Assembly (NCBI RefSeq): GCF_902148855.1
Contig: NC_043965.1
Location: 26,431,523 to 26,495,522, forward strand
Length of the DNA stretch: 64,000 nucleotides
From: Sphaeramia orbicularis
Taxonomy: Eukaryota; Chordata; Actinopteri; Kurtiformes; Apogonidae
Direction: 5' to 3'
The position numbers and the translations under genes are program-made. A model generated the notes under the pieces. The model was not told where the DNA came from and made no database searches. It saw only the letters and a program-made list of their open reading frames with translations. Positions within the stretch are counted from its first letter, which is position 1. The number at the start of each line of letters is the position of its first letter. Below are positions 42,588 to 55,112 of this stretch, piece after piece.

Positions 42588-44715
42588 TTTGCTTTCTCAT
42601 TTTCTCATTACTGATTCATATTTAGGTGAAATTTCTGTTATTGTTGGAAAATTGTTATTGCTGAAGAGCTGGTGGATAATAATTTTGTTTTCTTACGCCT
42701 AATGACAACCAAACCTATCAAGAGAGACAATACAAATATAGTTATGATTGACTGTGGCTCAAACTTGACTTTTTTTGTCCTCTTTGTACAAATATCATTA
42801 AAACACAGTATAAATGAGTGCACATTTGTTGTGGATGGCATTTTTTTCTGTAATGTAATGAACATAGGCATTAATTTTGTTACTCCCAATTTAGATTATC
42901 CCACTGTTGTGAATTCTCACTCAATGTGAGTCTATCCATGAATTCATTTTATTGAAATGTATGTTACTGGTAGAACTAGGCTCAGGGCTGGCATCAGAAA
43001 CAAAATGTATGTGTTACTTGTTTAATTAAATAAGTCCTTTATATCATTCTAGCTGTTAAACCTTTACAAGACAAGCTAACTCACTGACCCACCTGACCTG
43101 ACCCATAACTTTGCTTTACCTTGTTCTGTCTCAGGAAGAGATGTCAGGAGAGAGTGTGGTGAGCTCGGCAGTGCCAGCAGCTACGACACGGACCACATCT
43201 TTCAAGGGCTCCAGTCCAAGCTCTAAATATGTGAAGCTAAATGTGGGCGGTGCACTGTATTACACTACAATGCAGACACTAACTAAACAGGACACAATGC
43301 TCAAGGCCATGTTTAGTGGCAGGATGGAAGTCCTCACTGACAGTGAAGGTAAGATATGGACGAATGTGCTTGAAACAGATGGTTATATTTGGCTGAGGTC
43401 ACCCTGATTTATCACTAATGTGTATTGTGTCTTATCTATAGGTTGGATCTTGATCGATCGCTGTGGAAAACATTTTGGTACAATCCTGAACTACCTTAGA
43501 GATGGGGCAGTGCCACTCCCAGACAGCCGACGAGAAACAGAGGAGCTCCTTGCCGAGGCCAAATACTACCTTGTCCAAGGCCTGGCTGATGAATGCACAG
43601 CTGCCTTGCAGGTAAATAGAGAGCAGTACTTTTTATTTTTAACATCATCAGTAATTAATCTTTTAATTTGTAAGTATGAATGATCTGCAATTATGTCATT
43701 GAAGTGGAATGTTATTATTGTTAGAAGAGGTATGATGTCCCTTGTCATATTCATTACCTTGTTTCCTCAGGTGACATCCTTCCGCTAATGCATTTTATAG
43801 ACTTAAGTGCAAACGTTCTAATAGACAAAAATGTTTTCTATACAGAATAAAGAGACGTATGAACCTCTTTGCAAAGTGCCTCTGATGACATCCTCTAAGG
43901 AAGAGCAGAAACTTATCGCAACGTCTAATAAGGTATGTGCTTATTTTCATATATAATGTTATAACTTTCAGTCTTAAATCAAGAGAGGCTCACAACTACT
44001 ATCCTGTGTTTTTACAGCCGACCGTCAAACTGCTGTATAATAGAAGCAACAACAAATATTCTTACACCAGGTGAGTTTTTACCATATCAGAACAGTGTAG
44101 CGACTTCAGTAAAACTGGCTAATCATTTGAGTTCTCACAATACAATAGAATCTTTATTGTCCTTGTATTTATGTTAATAATAAATTGAAATATTCAATTT
44201 CTCCCTTCAGCAATTCTGATGACAATATGCTGAAAAACATTGAACTGTTTGACAAGCTGTCATTGCGGTTCAATGGCAGAGTCCTCTTCATCAAAGATGT
44301 GATTGGGGACGAGATTTGTTGCTGGTCATTTTATGGCCAAGGGCGTAAGATTGCTGAAGTGTGCTGCACTTCCATTGTTTATGCCACTGAAAAGAAGCAA
44401 ACAAAGGTAAATACACAGTTGTCTCTTGTTTTAGTCTGTTGCCTAGGAGTAGAGCCATTTTGTTTAATTATTTCTCATGTTTTATGCTCTTTCAAGGTTG
44501 AGTTCCCAGAGGCAAGAATTTATGAAGAGACCCTCAATATTCTCCTGTATGAGTCCCATGATGGGAGAGGTCCAGACAATGCCCTGTTAGAGGCTACAGG
44601 GGGTGCTGCAGGACGATCTCATCACCTGGACGAGGATGAAGAGCGAGAACGAATTGAGCGAGTTCGTAGGATTCATATCAAACGACCGGATGACCGCACA
44701 CACCACCACCAGTGA
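42068..44715 (+). CDS. kctd10: BTB/POZ domain protein KCTD10, 7 exons, 313 aa
   Basis: KCTD10 is a tetramerisation-domain BTB protein, an adaptor for cullin-3 ubiquitin ligases that target RhoB and other substrates. It also has PCNA and TBX5 links. Exons: 42068-42070 (the ATG alone, followed by donor GTGAAT), 43135-43348, 43442-43611, 43846-43932, 44018-44070, 44211-44406 and 44497-44715. The sum is 942 nt, 313 aa, equal to human. Splicing gives [16 protein letters not shown], the known N terminus; without the ATG exon, translation could begin at the fourth codon (43141). The BTB/T1 domain begins [18 protein letters not shown] at about residue 30 and ends near AALQ (about 128). The C-terminal half contains [20 protein letters not shown] and the charged tail [18 protein letters not shown] ending in a short His run. 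It is divergent from UBE3B and tail-to-tail with MYO1H. It looks intact. Confidence 0.97.
42554..42583. repeat. Poly(T) run of about 30 in KCTD10 intron 1
   Basis: An uninterrupted T run in the first KCTD10 intron. It could be the reverse-oriented A-tail of a retroposon, but nothing recognisable adjoins it. Confidence 0.9.
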
Positions 44716-45775
44716 CCTTTCCTCCCAGGACCACTCAGCCTGTGTCTTTGACCCTCGACAGTCTTTGTACCACGCTTGTGCCTTACAACACCCAACGCCT
44801 CTCTTTTTCACTTCCACTTTTTTTTTTCACCACCAGCTTTCACAAGGAGAATACTATGAGATGAGTGTCATGCAATAGTGTGTAGTGGTGAAGTGATGGT
44901 GTGCGTTTGTTTGTCCGCTGGTCCCTTTGTTGTGTGCACTCTTACAGACAGTAGTTGTTTGTTCTGTTTGTTAGTCATGATACTGTGTCTTGCTACCACT
45001 GAGGTCCAGAGTCATGCATGTTTGCAGTCATTCCTGCAGGTGGCGACAACGGTTTCACCAAGTATATGAACAAAAATGTGTTGTCAGTATAACTTTTTAA
45101 TTTGAGGTCCTATTTACATCACAACCAGGAGAACAATAATTATATAACCTAAGCAGCTACAAATGTATGTTAATTTTTGTTTCTCCTCATTGTGGATTCT
45201 TGTATGGAAGGGGCCTTTCTAAGGTCATCAGTGAGTGAAGTGTGTGTTGTATTCAACAGGGCCACTTGGGGGCACTGTTTTATTCTTAGAAGGTGTTACC
45301 AAGGCTGTTTTGAAACCAGTAGATTATAACAATTAAACCTTTGAAAATGTTATAGATTTTAATACAGTTCAGATACCACAGATGGATGCAACATTTCAAA
45401 GTATTCCTTCCACCATATTTAGTTTTAAACATTTATTTTGTTTCACTTCATCCCACAAAATGGTCATTTTCAATGGAAGGAACTTGAGCTGTGACCTGAG
45501 GTGTTAAATGTACTGGGGTGATTGAATGATGGATGCTGAGCTTGAAGTGAATGACTGTAACCAGAGATCTCCCTGGCAGGAAGGGAATCCTGTCTACAAG
45601 CTTTTAACAGGGAGAGAAATTAGACCTGTCTTTCATCACTGCATTCATCAAAGAATGTACTGTTTGCACACAATAGGTTTGAGCTGAAATATGTCTAACA
45701 ATCACAGTACTTGTAGGTGTGTTGTACAGAGGTGAACAGTTATGTATGTTTTATATTTATACATACTTTATCACA

Positions 45776-45781
45776 AATAAA
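45776..45781 (+). terminator. Probable poly(A) signal of KCTD10
   Basis: AATAAA on the plus strand, 1.06 kb after the stop, followed by a T/GT-rich stretch (45795-45812) that suits a downstream element. A second AATAAA lies near 45884 as a possible alternative. Confidence 0.6.
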
Positions 45782-45809
45782 TTTCTACAAACTTTTTTAA
45801 TGTTTTGTT

Positions 45810-45815
45810 TTATTC
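45810..45815 (-). terminator. Probable poly(A) signal of MYO1H
   Basis: TTTATT on the plus strand, i.e. AATAAA on the minus strand. It is the first canonical signal downstream of the MYO1H stop and faces the KCTD10 signal across 28 bp. Confidence 0.55.
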
Positions 45816-46256
45816 ACATATTCCCATTATTAGTGAACATACAAAATTATGAAATATATGGCTTCATTGTTCAGAAATCAGAATAAATAGACTCTTCAAA
45901 GCAGTTAAAGTAATGATGAGCGGTACTGGAATTATCTATAGTTTGGTGATGTGACCCTCAAATACCAGTCATTGCTTCATAATACTGCAGGAAACAGCAC
46001 AGATAGACACTGCCCTAATGTAGAATTATGTTCAAACTTGACTTCCTAATTTAAATTTTAGTAATTAGAAAAATACTTTTTGAAATTTGTTTTATACATA
46101 TAGATTATGTGTATTGTAAAATTATATAACCTCATTGTGAGTTTCTAAAGTGCTGCTGTTCCTGGTGTGTGTCCTGCAGACATGCTGATCCGCCACTTAG
46201 GGGTCGTCTGATGAAATATGCAGGGATGTCTTGTGTGTCTCTTCAACCCCCACATG

Positions 46257-46818
46257 TTACCGTGTTCTGGCCCGAGTAGCAACCTGCAGCGACAAACAGT
46301 CTAGCTCATGCTGCATCCTTTTATTTGTGAATTTTAGACAAGAGCATCTGGCAGTACATCACAACACTACATCATAGCAGCCCTCAACTCACCACCATGA
46401 GGTGTCCATTCTTGGCCTTATATGCCATGGGCTCCTGCCCTGTAGTGAAATCCACCGCACTCTCTTTCCCTGCTTGGATTTCAATCTTGATGCTGAAAAT
46501 AAAAGTGTTTCAGAGCAGCACATGTTTCAGTCTAGCTTCTCTGTTTCCTGGTGTAATATAAACTTACCTGCCCTGAACCACTTTGATTGCATTCTGTTTG
46601 TTTGCAATGACACTGAGTTTGGTCAAAAACTCAAACAAGTGGTCACATTGCATTACTAGATCCCCCTGAGACAAACAATAAAACACAGTCAATCAAAACA
46701 CTTTTCAAAGACTTTAATTTGCTTTAATTTCTCTCACTATGGCCAATACATTCATTCAAACAAAGTAGAACCACATTTGTGAAATAAAAGAAAAGAAATG
46801 CTGCTAATATGAAAGATG

Positions 46819-46852
<34 letters not shown>

Positions 46853-49800
46853 AGATACCTTCTGTTTAGGGTCCTCACATGTTATGTGGAATACAATGAT
46901 ACCATCAGTCAAGTTGCTGACTGAAATACCTGAAATCATCCAATTAGTGGCACTTGAGAAGCGAGTGAAAACAATACTGGTGACAGGTAATCTGCCCAAG
47001 AACATACTGTACTGACCTTTAAGGGAGGTGTACAGGACTCTCTGTTTGATCTTGGCATCCTCGACCACATAGGCAGCAGTCTGGGTAAGGATGAGCTGCC
47101 GTGGCCTCGGTTTAAATCCATTCCTGTCGTATTTGGTCACCGGGGTGCTGTACTACAGAGGCAGAGAATCCAACACCGTTACTTTCTTGTGACGCTAAAT
47201 GTGTTCACTGTACTTCATGGCTTTAATAATATTCAAATACCTTAATGTGCTCATTGCGAATCATCTGAATGACTCTGACGTTTATATCTTGTTCACCTGT
47301 AAATGTTTAACTATGTAAAAAATATTTGCTTATGAGATAAAAAAAAAGGCAGCATGTTGAAAAACCTCTGATACTTACTGATTCTAGTGTCCACAAAGGG
47401 TTGAGCAACACTCTGAGGATAACTTTCCTTTTTGCCCTTGAAAATGTTGCTTGCAAGAAGTTTCAGTTGAAGCTAGAAGGAATTTAATTAATTAATGCCA
47501 AACAAAAACACAATAATGCAGTGTTATATCTTGTGTTTACACATGTTACCTGTGCTTTTCTCTGGGGTGTGATTCCTCTCACATATTTCCGAACCATGAG
47601 ACGGTAGTGGAGCTTCCGCAACATCTCTGATGACTAAGAATGAGTAAATGTGTGCACAAGATTAACACGAAATCCGAATAATGTGCTTCCTCTGAGTCAT
47701 TTTGCAGTTAATCAGATAATTGTTTGTACCTCTGTCATCACAGGTGGTGGGGGGACCCAGGTGGTTTTATCTAAAACTGTTTTTGGCAGATTGCCTTTAA
47801 GCCTATTCAGGTAATTTTGTCTCACAAAAGCCAGGTACTCTGAGTTGTCTGTGGTTTTTGCTTGCCCTCTGGTCATGTACCCTTTGATAAATCTGAAAAA
47901 GATTAACAAAAATAATTATTAACAGCCTTAGGAGGAGCCGTGTGATGGTGCTGCATGACTGTAATTGAATTCCTCACTGCTTGATGACTTTTACAGCCCA
48001 GGCTCTCTTCTCTCGCTCCTTCCTAGCCTGAACCCCTCGCCAACAAGTTTCAATTTTAGTGGCTGCAGAGGCAAAATGTCACACAGGAGATGAATTCCCA
48101 AAACTGTTAGTGCATGCGGTGTACTACTGTATGTTATGGCTTAAAACAAATAGTTTCAATCACCAGCTTCTTTCTGCTTTCTGAATTCTCCCTTTGCTTT
48201 ATATCCTTTGTATTTGGCCTGGAGTCTTGTGGCTACAATTTCAGAGCGAAATATTAAATCACAATGCAACTGCAATGACTGGAAATCAATCAGAGCAGCT
48301 ATGCTCTCACCCAGCTCATGTTTACATCTCTCAAAAGCGTCCTCTGTGGCATAGAGTGTCCTCGGATGACGGATGAATATTTTGGTTCTGAAAAGAGGCA
48401 AAAAAACAAACGGCGTGTGGTTGATTTGTTCATTTGAGAGAGCAGCACAAGAGAAGGCATCCTCACCTCCCCATTTTGTATTCATCTGGCAAGTAGCCCA
48501 GATGTTGAGCTAGTACTTCCACTCCATCAGCAGGCACTCCTCTCCAGTGTGGCCAGGTGGCTGGGCACAGAGGTTTGTATCTGTGAAATGAAAATGAAAT
48601 GAAACCCACTCAACATCATTTAAATGCAGTGGAAAATGGGCTTAAAATCATGCATAAGGTTTAGGTTCTGTGATGTTTAGTACCTTTGCAAAAACACCTC
48701 ATATTTGCGTCTATAAGCAAAACCAGCACGTCTGACTCTGAGGTGTTCCATTAGACCCAGATACTTCACTTGGTGTCTGATCAGTGCTTCATCAAATTGT
48801 CCTGTTTCATGCGAGACACATCACATTTCAATCAACCCCACCCTGTTAAAAATGCCAGTTTCTTTTGTTCATTAAAGTACCTGACTGCTTAGTCTCGTTG
48901 GACTTGAGACAGCGTATGTACCAGGCCTCTTTAGCCATGAGGATCTCTGTCAGCTTCAGCAGGCTGCTCTTAAATTGGGTCGCCACCTACAGACACGGCA
49001 CACGGGTCATAATCCCTAACAGTTCATCTGTCAGAGACATATGGCTTAATGATGAGACAAAAGACTGCTGCTGACAGGAGAAAAGTCTTTGTTTTTGTGG
49101 TCAGTCTGGAGAAGATCAAAGAAAAAGTGTAGGACATGAAGGGGTCAGACATGTGAAGTACTCACTGTGGTTGGTCTCCGTCTGCTATCTAGGTCCACAG
49201 AGGCAAAGCACTCTTTGACTATGGCATTTTTAGACTGACATAATAGCTGTAAGTAAATGGGATATCACACATTACCGCATACACATTGACCATAAACATT
49301 AACATCAGTCAGAATACTTACATCTCCATATCACTCCGATTTTATGTTACAGTTATTCACAGCCTTGCCAAAAAAAAGTCATCACCTGTATTTTACTAAA
49401 CAAACAAATAAGGGAGAGTCTTCCATTGGATAATTATGGCAATGATTAATTTATTTCAGCTGCAACAAGTTCTTTAACTCTAACTGTTGCAGTTGTAGCT
49501 TCTCATTTCTTAAACAACCATCAGTTTGATAAAGTGCATAAATATTGGACTGTGTTTCAAAGCACAAAGGTCATGTGGTCTGATGAGTCCAGACTGACCC
49601 TGTTCCACAGTGATGGATAGATCAGGGAGAGAAGATACGTAAACAAAGTGATTACCCATCATGCATAGTGCCTACAGTGCAAGCCTGTGGGGTCAGTGTT
49701 ATGATACGAGGTTGATTCATTTGATCTGGGTTCTGTAATGTTATGTGTTCATAAAATAAGGTCAGATGAAACTGAACATACTGAAGGATCAGGTTTTTCC

Positions 49801-52800
49801 AACAGTGGACTTTATCTTTCCCTGATGACACAGACATATTCCAAGATGACAATACAAGGATTCATCAGACTCAAATTGTGAAAGAGGGGGGTTCATGAGA
49901 CATAATTTTCACTCAATGAAAAGGTCCAGAACTGAGCCCCACGAGAATCTTTGGGATGTGCTGAAAAACACTTTACACAGTGGTTCGAGTCTCCATTATC
50001 AATACAAGATCTTATGGAAAAATCAATGCAACTATGGACAGAAATATATAGTTATAGTAATGTAGTATTGCACTGCAATACCATGTAATCTAAGTTGAAG
50101 ACAGTGCAACAAAATGTCAGGCGTATGTGTAGGATTTGTTCCAAAATTTTGGGTACTTGTACAAACACAGACACCTTGGATTCAATACTAATGCCCAGTT
50201 GATTCTGTTTTCAGTAACAATTTTCCATTTTAACAACATGCACAAGTGTTTTATTTTCATCTATTTGGCATTTTTAAAAAGCAGTTTTATGTCATATAAA
50301 ATATAGCTGTGTTTACCACACTTACATCCAGTTGTCTGTTTCATCTTTTTAGTTTCAGTGCCGCAGTGTTTTTACATCCAAAGCAGGTTTACAACATGCA
50401 ATAAAAAAAGACCATTTTACTGTCTGTGCTAGATGCTCTGAGGTACTAAAATTTGATTTTAAACAACAAGACATTTTTAATACTTGAGTACTTACATAAT
50501 TTGAATGGAGCCATGGACAAACTAATATTAATGTGTTTTATGGTGTATTTGTGGGGTAGGTTGGAGTGGAGGCATACTGTCGTTAGGGTGTGTATACACA
50601 TTTGACCCTATCATATCATACTTTTAATCAGGATGTTGAATATCTATTTGTACTGTGTATTTACTGTTGTACTATTTGTCCAAGTACTGCAGATGAAAAT
50701 CAGCCAGAAGCTAAATCTCTTATAAAATAAATGTTGATAGACCTGGTTTTGGCCAAATAAATAAATAACCTATACTAAACCATAAAGTGGGTTCTAAGAA
50801 CCAATTATAAGAATTCAATGTTGCCCTTTTATATTATTTACAGTCGGTCAACAGTGTGGTTAATAATTGAAAATCTAATTAAGGATCTCATTGTCCCCTA
50901 AGAGTTAAGTGCCAAGTAATCCTTTTATCACATATAGTGTTCATTTGCAGACTTACATCTTTTATGTTTCTATACAAAAGGTCATTATTTTTGTCCAGGA
51001 AACCTAAAGTGGAAAAAAAAAAACATACAGACGTTACAGTCATGTAAGTTTAGAAGTCTGGGTGATGAGGCCTGAGATTGTGGTTTCTTTTACCCACAAC
51101 ACAGTAGGTGACCTCCCCAGCATAATGTAAGAGACGGAAATCTCCCCTCTCCAGAGTCTTACGTGTCATTTTGTCAGCCAGTTTGTGCCTGCAGTGAAGG
51201 AGGTGGAGAGAGACACAGGAATGAAGAGTGAGAGGCTTTACAGACAAATCCTAATCCTCCATCTCTATCGACTCACTGTTGGCTAGCTCACAAGCCGCCA
51301 GTCACCAGGCTGTTGATAAAAGGTGTGAGACTTCATTGTTGAGAAGAGGGGAAGCTTTAAATTGCACTCAATCACAGAGAAAGTAAATTAATCCATTGGA
51401 CAACCAACAAATGTGCTCAGATGTAAACATTTGAACTCAATCCGGTACTGTAAACAATGCAGATTTACATTTACATAAAAAGTTTTGACTTACGTGACAA
51501 AATGAGGGTGATTTCCCATCTTGTCTTCAAGTCTCTCTAGGAAAGTAAGATCTGTGGCATCTCCTGGCCTGAGACACTCTTCATCCTGCAGAACAATCAT
51601 CAGCACATTACTACCTTCATTAATAATGTTATAAACAGGCTTTTCTTGAAGGACACACCAGTATTGATATGATTCCTCTGTGTCTTTCCTCAACAAGGTC
51701 ACATATGATCTTGTTGTTGAAGAATTGTACTGGTTCCCACTGAGAAAAAACAAAGAAACAGACTGTGAATAAATCTCTAATTAATTTGATTACAAATTGT
51801 GACATAAAGATTAATTCTGCCCCCTGAAATTTTGATTCATGTTAACAGGATTACCTCAATATCCTCAGCTTCATATTCTTCCTGCTCAGCCTTAAGCGTC
51901 AACTGGATAAAAAGCTGCTGCAGCTTCTCATTGCAGTAGTTTATACAGAACTGCTCAAAACTGCAATAATGAAAAATGGCATGTGTAAGAAGTATTCTCA
52001 CAGTATATTTGATTTATTAATGGTAAGAGGTGATGTAATAAAAGAGGTGTCAAACTGTGAAACATGGCAAAGTTACCTGTTCACATAGAAAACTTCAAAT
52101 CCATATATGTCCAAAAGGCCTATTACTGTCTTTCTTGAAGAGTCCTGGTAATAAAAAACCACAGGATAAGAACAGATAAGATACTGAAGTAGACACAATG
52201 TCAGTGTTGCTGCCTATGTCTCAGTCACTCTCACCGTGTTTTCTATGGACTCGTTGATCCTGTTGACCAGCCATGTGAAAGTTTGTCCATAGATGGCTTT
52301 GGCCAATGCGTCTCTGGCATAAATGGCATGATCAGTTGTGTAGGGGCTAAGGACCTTTAAAACATATTCATACCTGTATTTTAAATACTATTACATAATG
52401 TTGTTATATTACTTTGTTACACAGTACATTAATCTATAAAGACCCAGCGCTACTTTTGAGGCAGTTCCCAAATGAATTTTTCTCTCTATTTAATGTTTCT
52501 CAATTGATGTATTAGCATTTATTGTAATATCATCTTCTTTATTTTGTGGTTTTTTTTTTCTGTGAAAATTAGGTGTTTTCTAACATTGAATTATTGATGA
52601 TGTAGATGTTCATAAAAGCTCAGAGTAAAGTTGAAGGTTATTATATCAGAAACAGAGAAAACAGAAGAAAAAAGGACATTTTCAGGAAAGATATCAATAA
52701 CTAAACATAGAAACAAGTGTCTCCATCCACTGTCATTGATCCAACTCCAGGGATTTTACTGGTAAATCAATGTTGTAGAAGATGATGGTGTTTCCATGGT

Positions 52801-55112
52801 AACTATGGAGCCTCTGAACGTCCAAATGGGTCATATCTGATGACCATGAAAAGATGACAAAACTGTATTTTACACCAATTATTTACATGTATTGATAGGA
52901 TTAGTGGATCAACAGGTATTAAACAGTTTACATCAATAGATGATTTTGGTCAACGGTTGATGTTTTGGGTCTTTATGGGTTAAGTTTCAACAGCAACACA
53001 AATTTGGAATTCAGATTGAAATTTCACCAGATCCTTTTTGGCTTCAATCTTCCTATATGTTAATCCCTCTTGAAGACCAACACCATCAATTCCCAGTAGC
53101 TGCCAACACAAATCATGTTAATAATTAATGAAATTCCTTCCTAAATATTTTGTATTCACTCTGTAAATGTGTTCATGCTTTTTCCTCACCTTTGAGACCC
53201 AGTGCAGCTCCTCATTGCTGTTCAGAATGGCATGGCCTTTACTGTCAGTGTTAAAGTTAATGTTCCCCAGATGAAGAACACTTGCCACGATTTCAAACAA
53301 GTGCTGAAACAGATGAGTAAAATGAAAAAATAATTTCTTCAAGAGTCAGTGCTTTAAATAAAAGCCTGAGCTACAAAACCAAACGTACATTAGTGTGAGT
53401 CTCATCGATGTTGATAACTTGCATTGCATTTTTGACGGTCTTCCAGTCATTTTTGTCATTAATAGAAGAAACAATGGCACACTCTCCCTGTCAAAGAGAA
53501 CAAATAACACTGTGACATAGGTTTCCAATGGATGTGTGATTATGTTATAGAACACATACTTGTGTTAGGTAGTTGTAATGCTGGCAGTCCCTCTCCAGGC
53601 CCAGCTGGTGCAACAGGTTGTCCTCTCCTCCCTCCACAAGTTGGTAGAAGATGTGAAAATTTCTCTCCCCATGATTCTGATGCACAACCCTTGACTTCTC
53701 CAGAAGGTAATTCAGGATATGGCCTCCAACAGCATCCCCCTATGGGCATCATTAACCTAAAGACAGCAACTCTACAACTTGCAGGAAGAACACAGTCTAT
53801 GGTCCACTGGCTAAATGTATGGGTTTTTAACCTTATGGGACAAAGTATCTTTGTCAAGCAATCTTTTTTTAGAAAGAAGTATGATATTTAACACTTTTCT
53901 CAATTCTTAACATTGTCATTTGTACCAAGTCACTTGAAAAAAGATTTTAATCCTAGTCAGATTCAAGGTTAAATACAAAAGTAAATTAAATTTAAAAGTC
54001 ATATTAACAATTATATTTAACCTTTTTGATTTTCCATACTCTATTTTCCATGTCTATCAAATATCAGTAACAATATCAATAAATAATCAAACCTCCATAA
54101 TCTGTTAATGCACCCTAATTTTAACCTTATTTTTGGAAGTGATCAGGAGGTGATGTGTATTACTTTCATGATCTTGAAATCTGTCTGTATGTAATTCTTA
54201 CCTGGTTGTCAAACTGAATATCCATATATTTCCCAAACCGACTTGAGTTATCATTTTTCAGTGTTTTGGCATTACCGAAAGCCTAGAAGGAAATCATATA
54301 ATACAGAATAATTATGTTGCCTTAGCCTACCATTTACATGTCAAAACAATGACATAAAATTAAGTGACATTCAGACCTCTAGGACAGGGTTGGACTTGAG
54401 CATTTTGTCCCTGACTGTGTTAAGCAGAGTGGTGCTTGGACAGCTGACAGCATAATACTGCAGAATCTTCTTGGAAGCCTCTGTCTTCCCTGCTCCACTT
54501 TCTCCAGAGATGAGGATGAAGTGATTGTTATATTCTGTCAGCATTGTGTGGTAGGCGTTGTCAGCCAAGGCATAGCTGTAGGTTAAAGATCAGACATAAA
54601 TTTTCACAGTACAACCTCAATGCACTCGATCAACATTTACATTGCATTTCTGTAGTGTTAGAGAATATTTTAACATTTAAATCAGGCGGTTGTAACCATG
54701 TACTGCACTTGTATGCACACGCTATCTGCAGAAATATATACAACATGTGTAGACTTTTTACATTTTTTTGACTTACATGTGTGGTGGAAGCTCAAAAAAG
54801 TTGACACCCATGTAGATATCCATTTGTTTCTTATTGTAAATGTCCAACTCTTTGTAAGGATTAACTGACACCACTAAAGTGCCGATATACGTCTGTAGCA
54901 ATAAACAAAAACCAAATAATTTTTTTTTTTACTTTTTGTAAAATGCACATACACTTTGTTTTAGCAATATGTATTTATATAAGACTTACATAAATGAGAT
55001 CTTTGCTAAAGCGCTTTTTAAGGTTGCTAAGGAAAGCTTCCTCTGTGGTTTCATCAAGAAGCACAAAGTCCTGGATCCCGACCCGATCCCTGGCAGTCAG
55101 GGCCCCCTCCAT
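46257..55112 (-). CDS. myo1h: Unconventional myosin-Ih, 31 coding exons, 1023 aa
   Basis: This is a class I myosin, an actin-based motor that binds membranes through a basic tail. Exons run from 55112-54990 through 54892-54777, 54575-54377, 54282-54202, 53739-53560, 53487-53389, 53303-53190, 53099-53028, 52354-52235, 52144-52077, 51960-51855, 51739-51659, 51585-51494, 51188-51094, 51003-50957, 49246-49166, 48986-48881, 48801-48684, 48580-48467, 48387-48311, 48232-48164, 48062-47978, 47892-47730, 47633-47550, 47472-47379, 47296-47241, 47152-47017, 46929-46859, 46665-46568 and 46492-46393 to 46283-46257. The sum is 3072 nt, 1023 aa (human about 1032). The start [20 protein letters not shown] matches the human N terminus. 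Motor motifs: P-loop GESGAGKT (104-111), switch [11 protein letters not shown] (156-165), switch [12 protein letters not shown] (378-387). IQ-type neck helices follow ([15 protein letters not shown]). The tail-homology-1 domain includes [20 protein letters not shown], and the protein ends VVATRARTR. It looks intact. Confidence 0.96.
46822..46850. repeat. (TG)n/(CA)n microsatellite at a MYO1H 5' splice site
   Basis: About 14 TG units on the plus strand, read as CA in the MYO1H transcript. The run starts 8 nt inside the intron that follows the exon 46929-46859. Confidence 0.97.
49365..50045 (+). mobile_element. Decayed Tc1-like DNA transposon in MYO1H intron
   Basis: The left part (from 'ccttgccaaaaaaaagtcat' near 49365) matches the terminal sequence of a common fish Tc1-like element. 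From about 49560 a broken transposase follows on the plus strand, with 'VMWSDESR' and 'LFHSDG' (first catalytic Asp region), a 'FQDDN'-like region near 49840 and an 'EN/LGMC'-like C-terminal part near 49950. Several stops and frame changes are present, and the segment between the terminal sequence and the DDE core is missing. No clear right-hand terminal repeat was found. It is an old, inactive copy inside the 1.7-kb intron 49247-50956. Confidence 0.8.

Larger units (their letters stand above)
44716..46256. other. Facing 3' UTRs of KCTD10 (+) and MYO1H (-)
   Basis: The 1.5 kb between the two stop codons is accounted for by the KCTD10 3' UTR (about 1.06-1.08 kb to its AATAAA at 45776-45781) and the MYO1H 3' UTR (about 0.45 kb to its AATAAA at 45810-45815). 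No further gene is present. Confidence 0.65.

Noticed and set aside
49652-49852. Minus-strand open frame in the MYO1H intron
   Set aside because: Antisense shadow of the decayed Tc1-like transposase, which reads on the plus strand.
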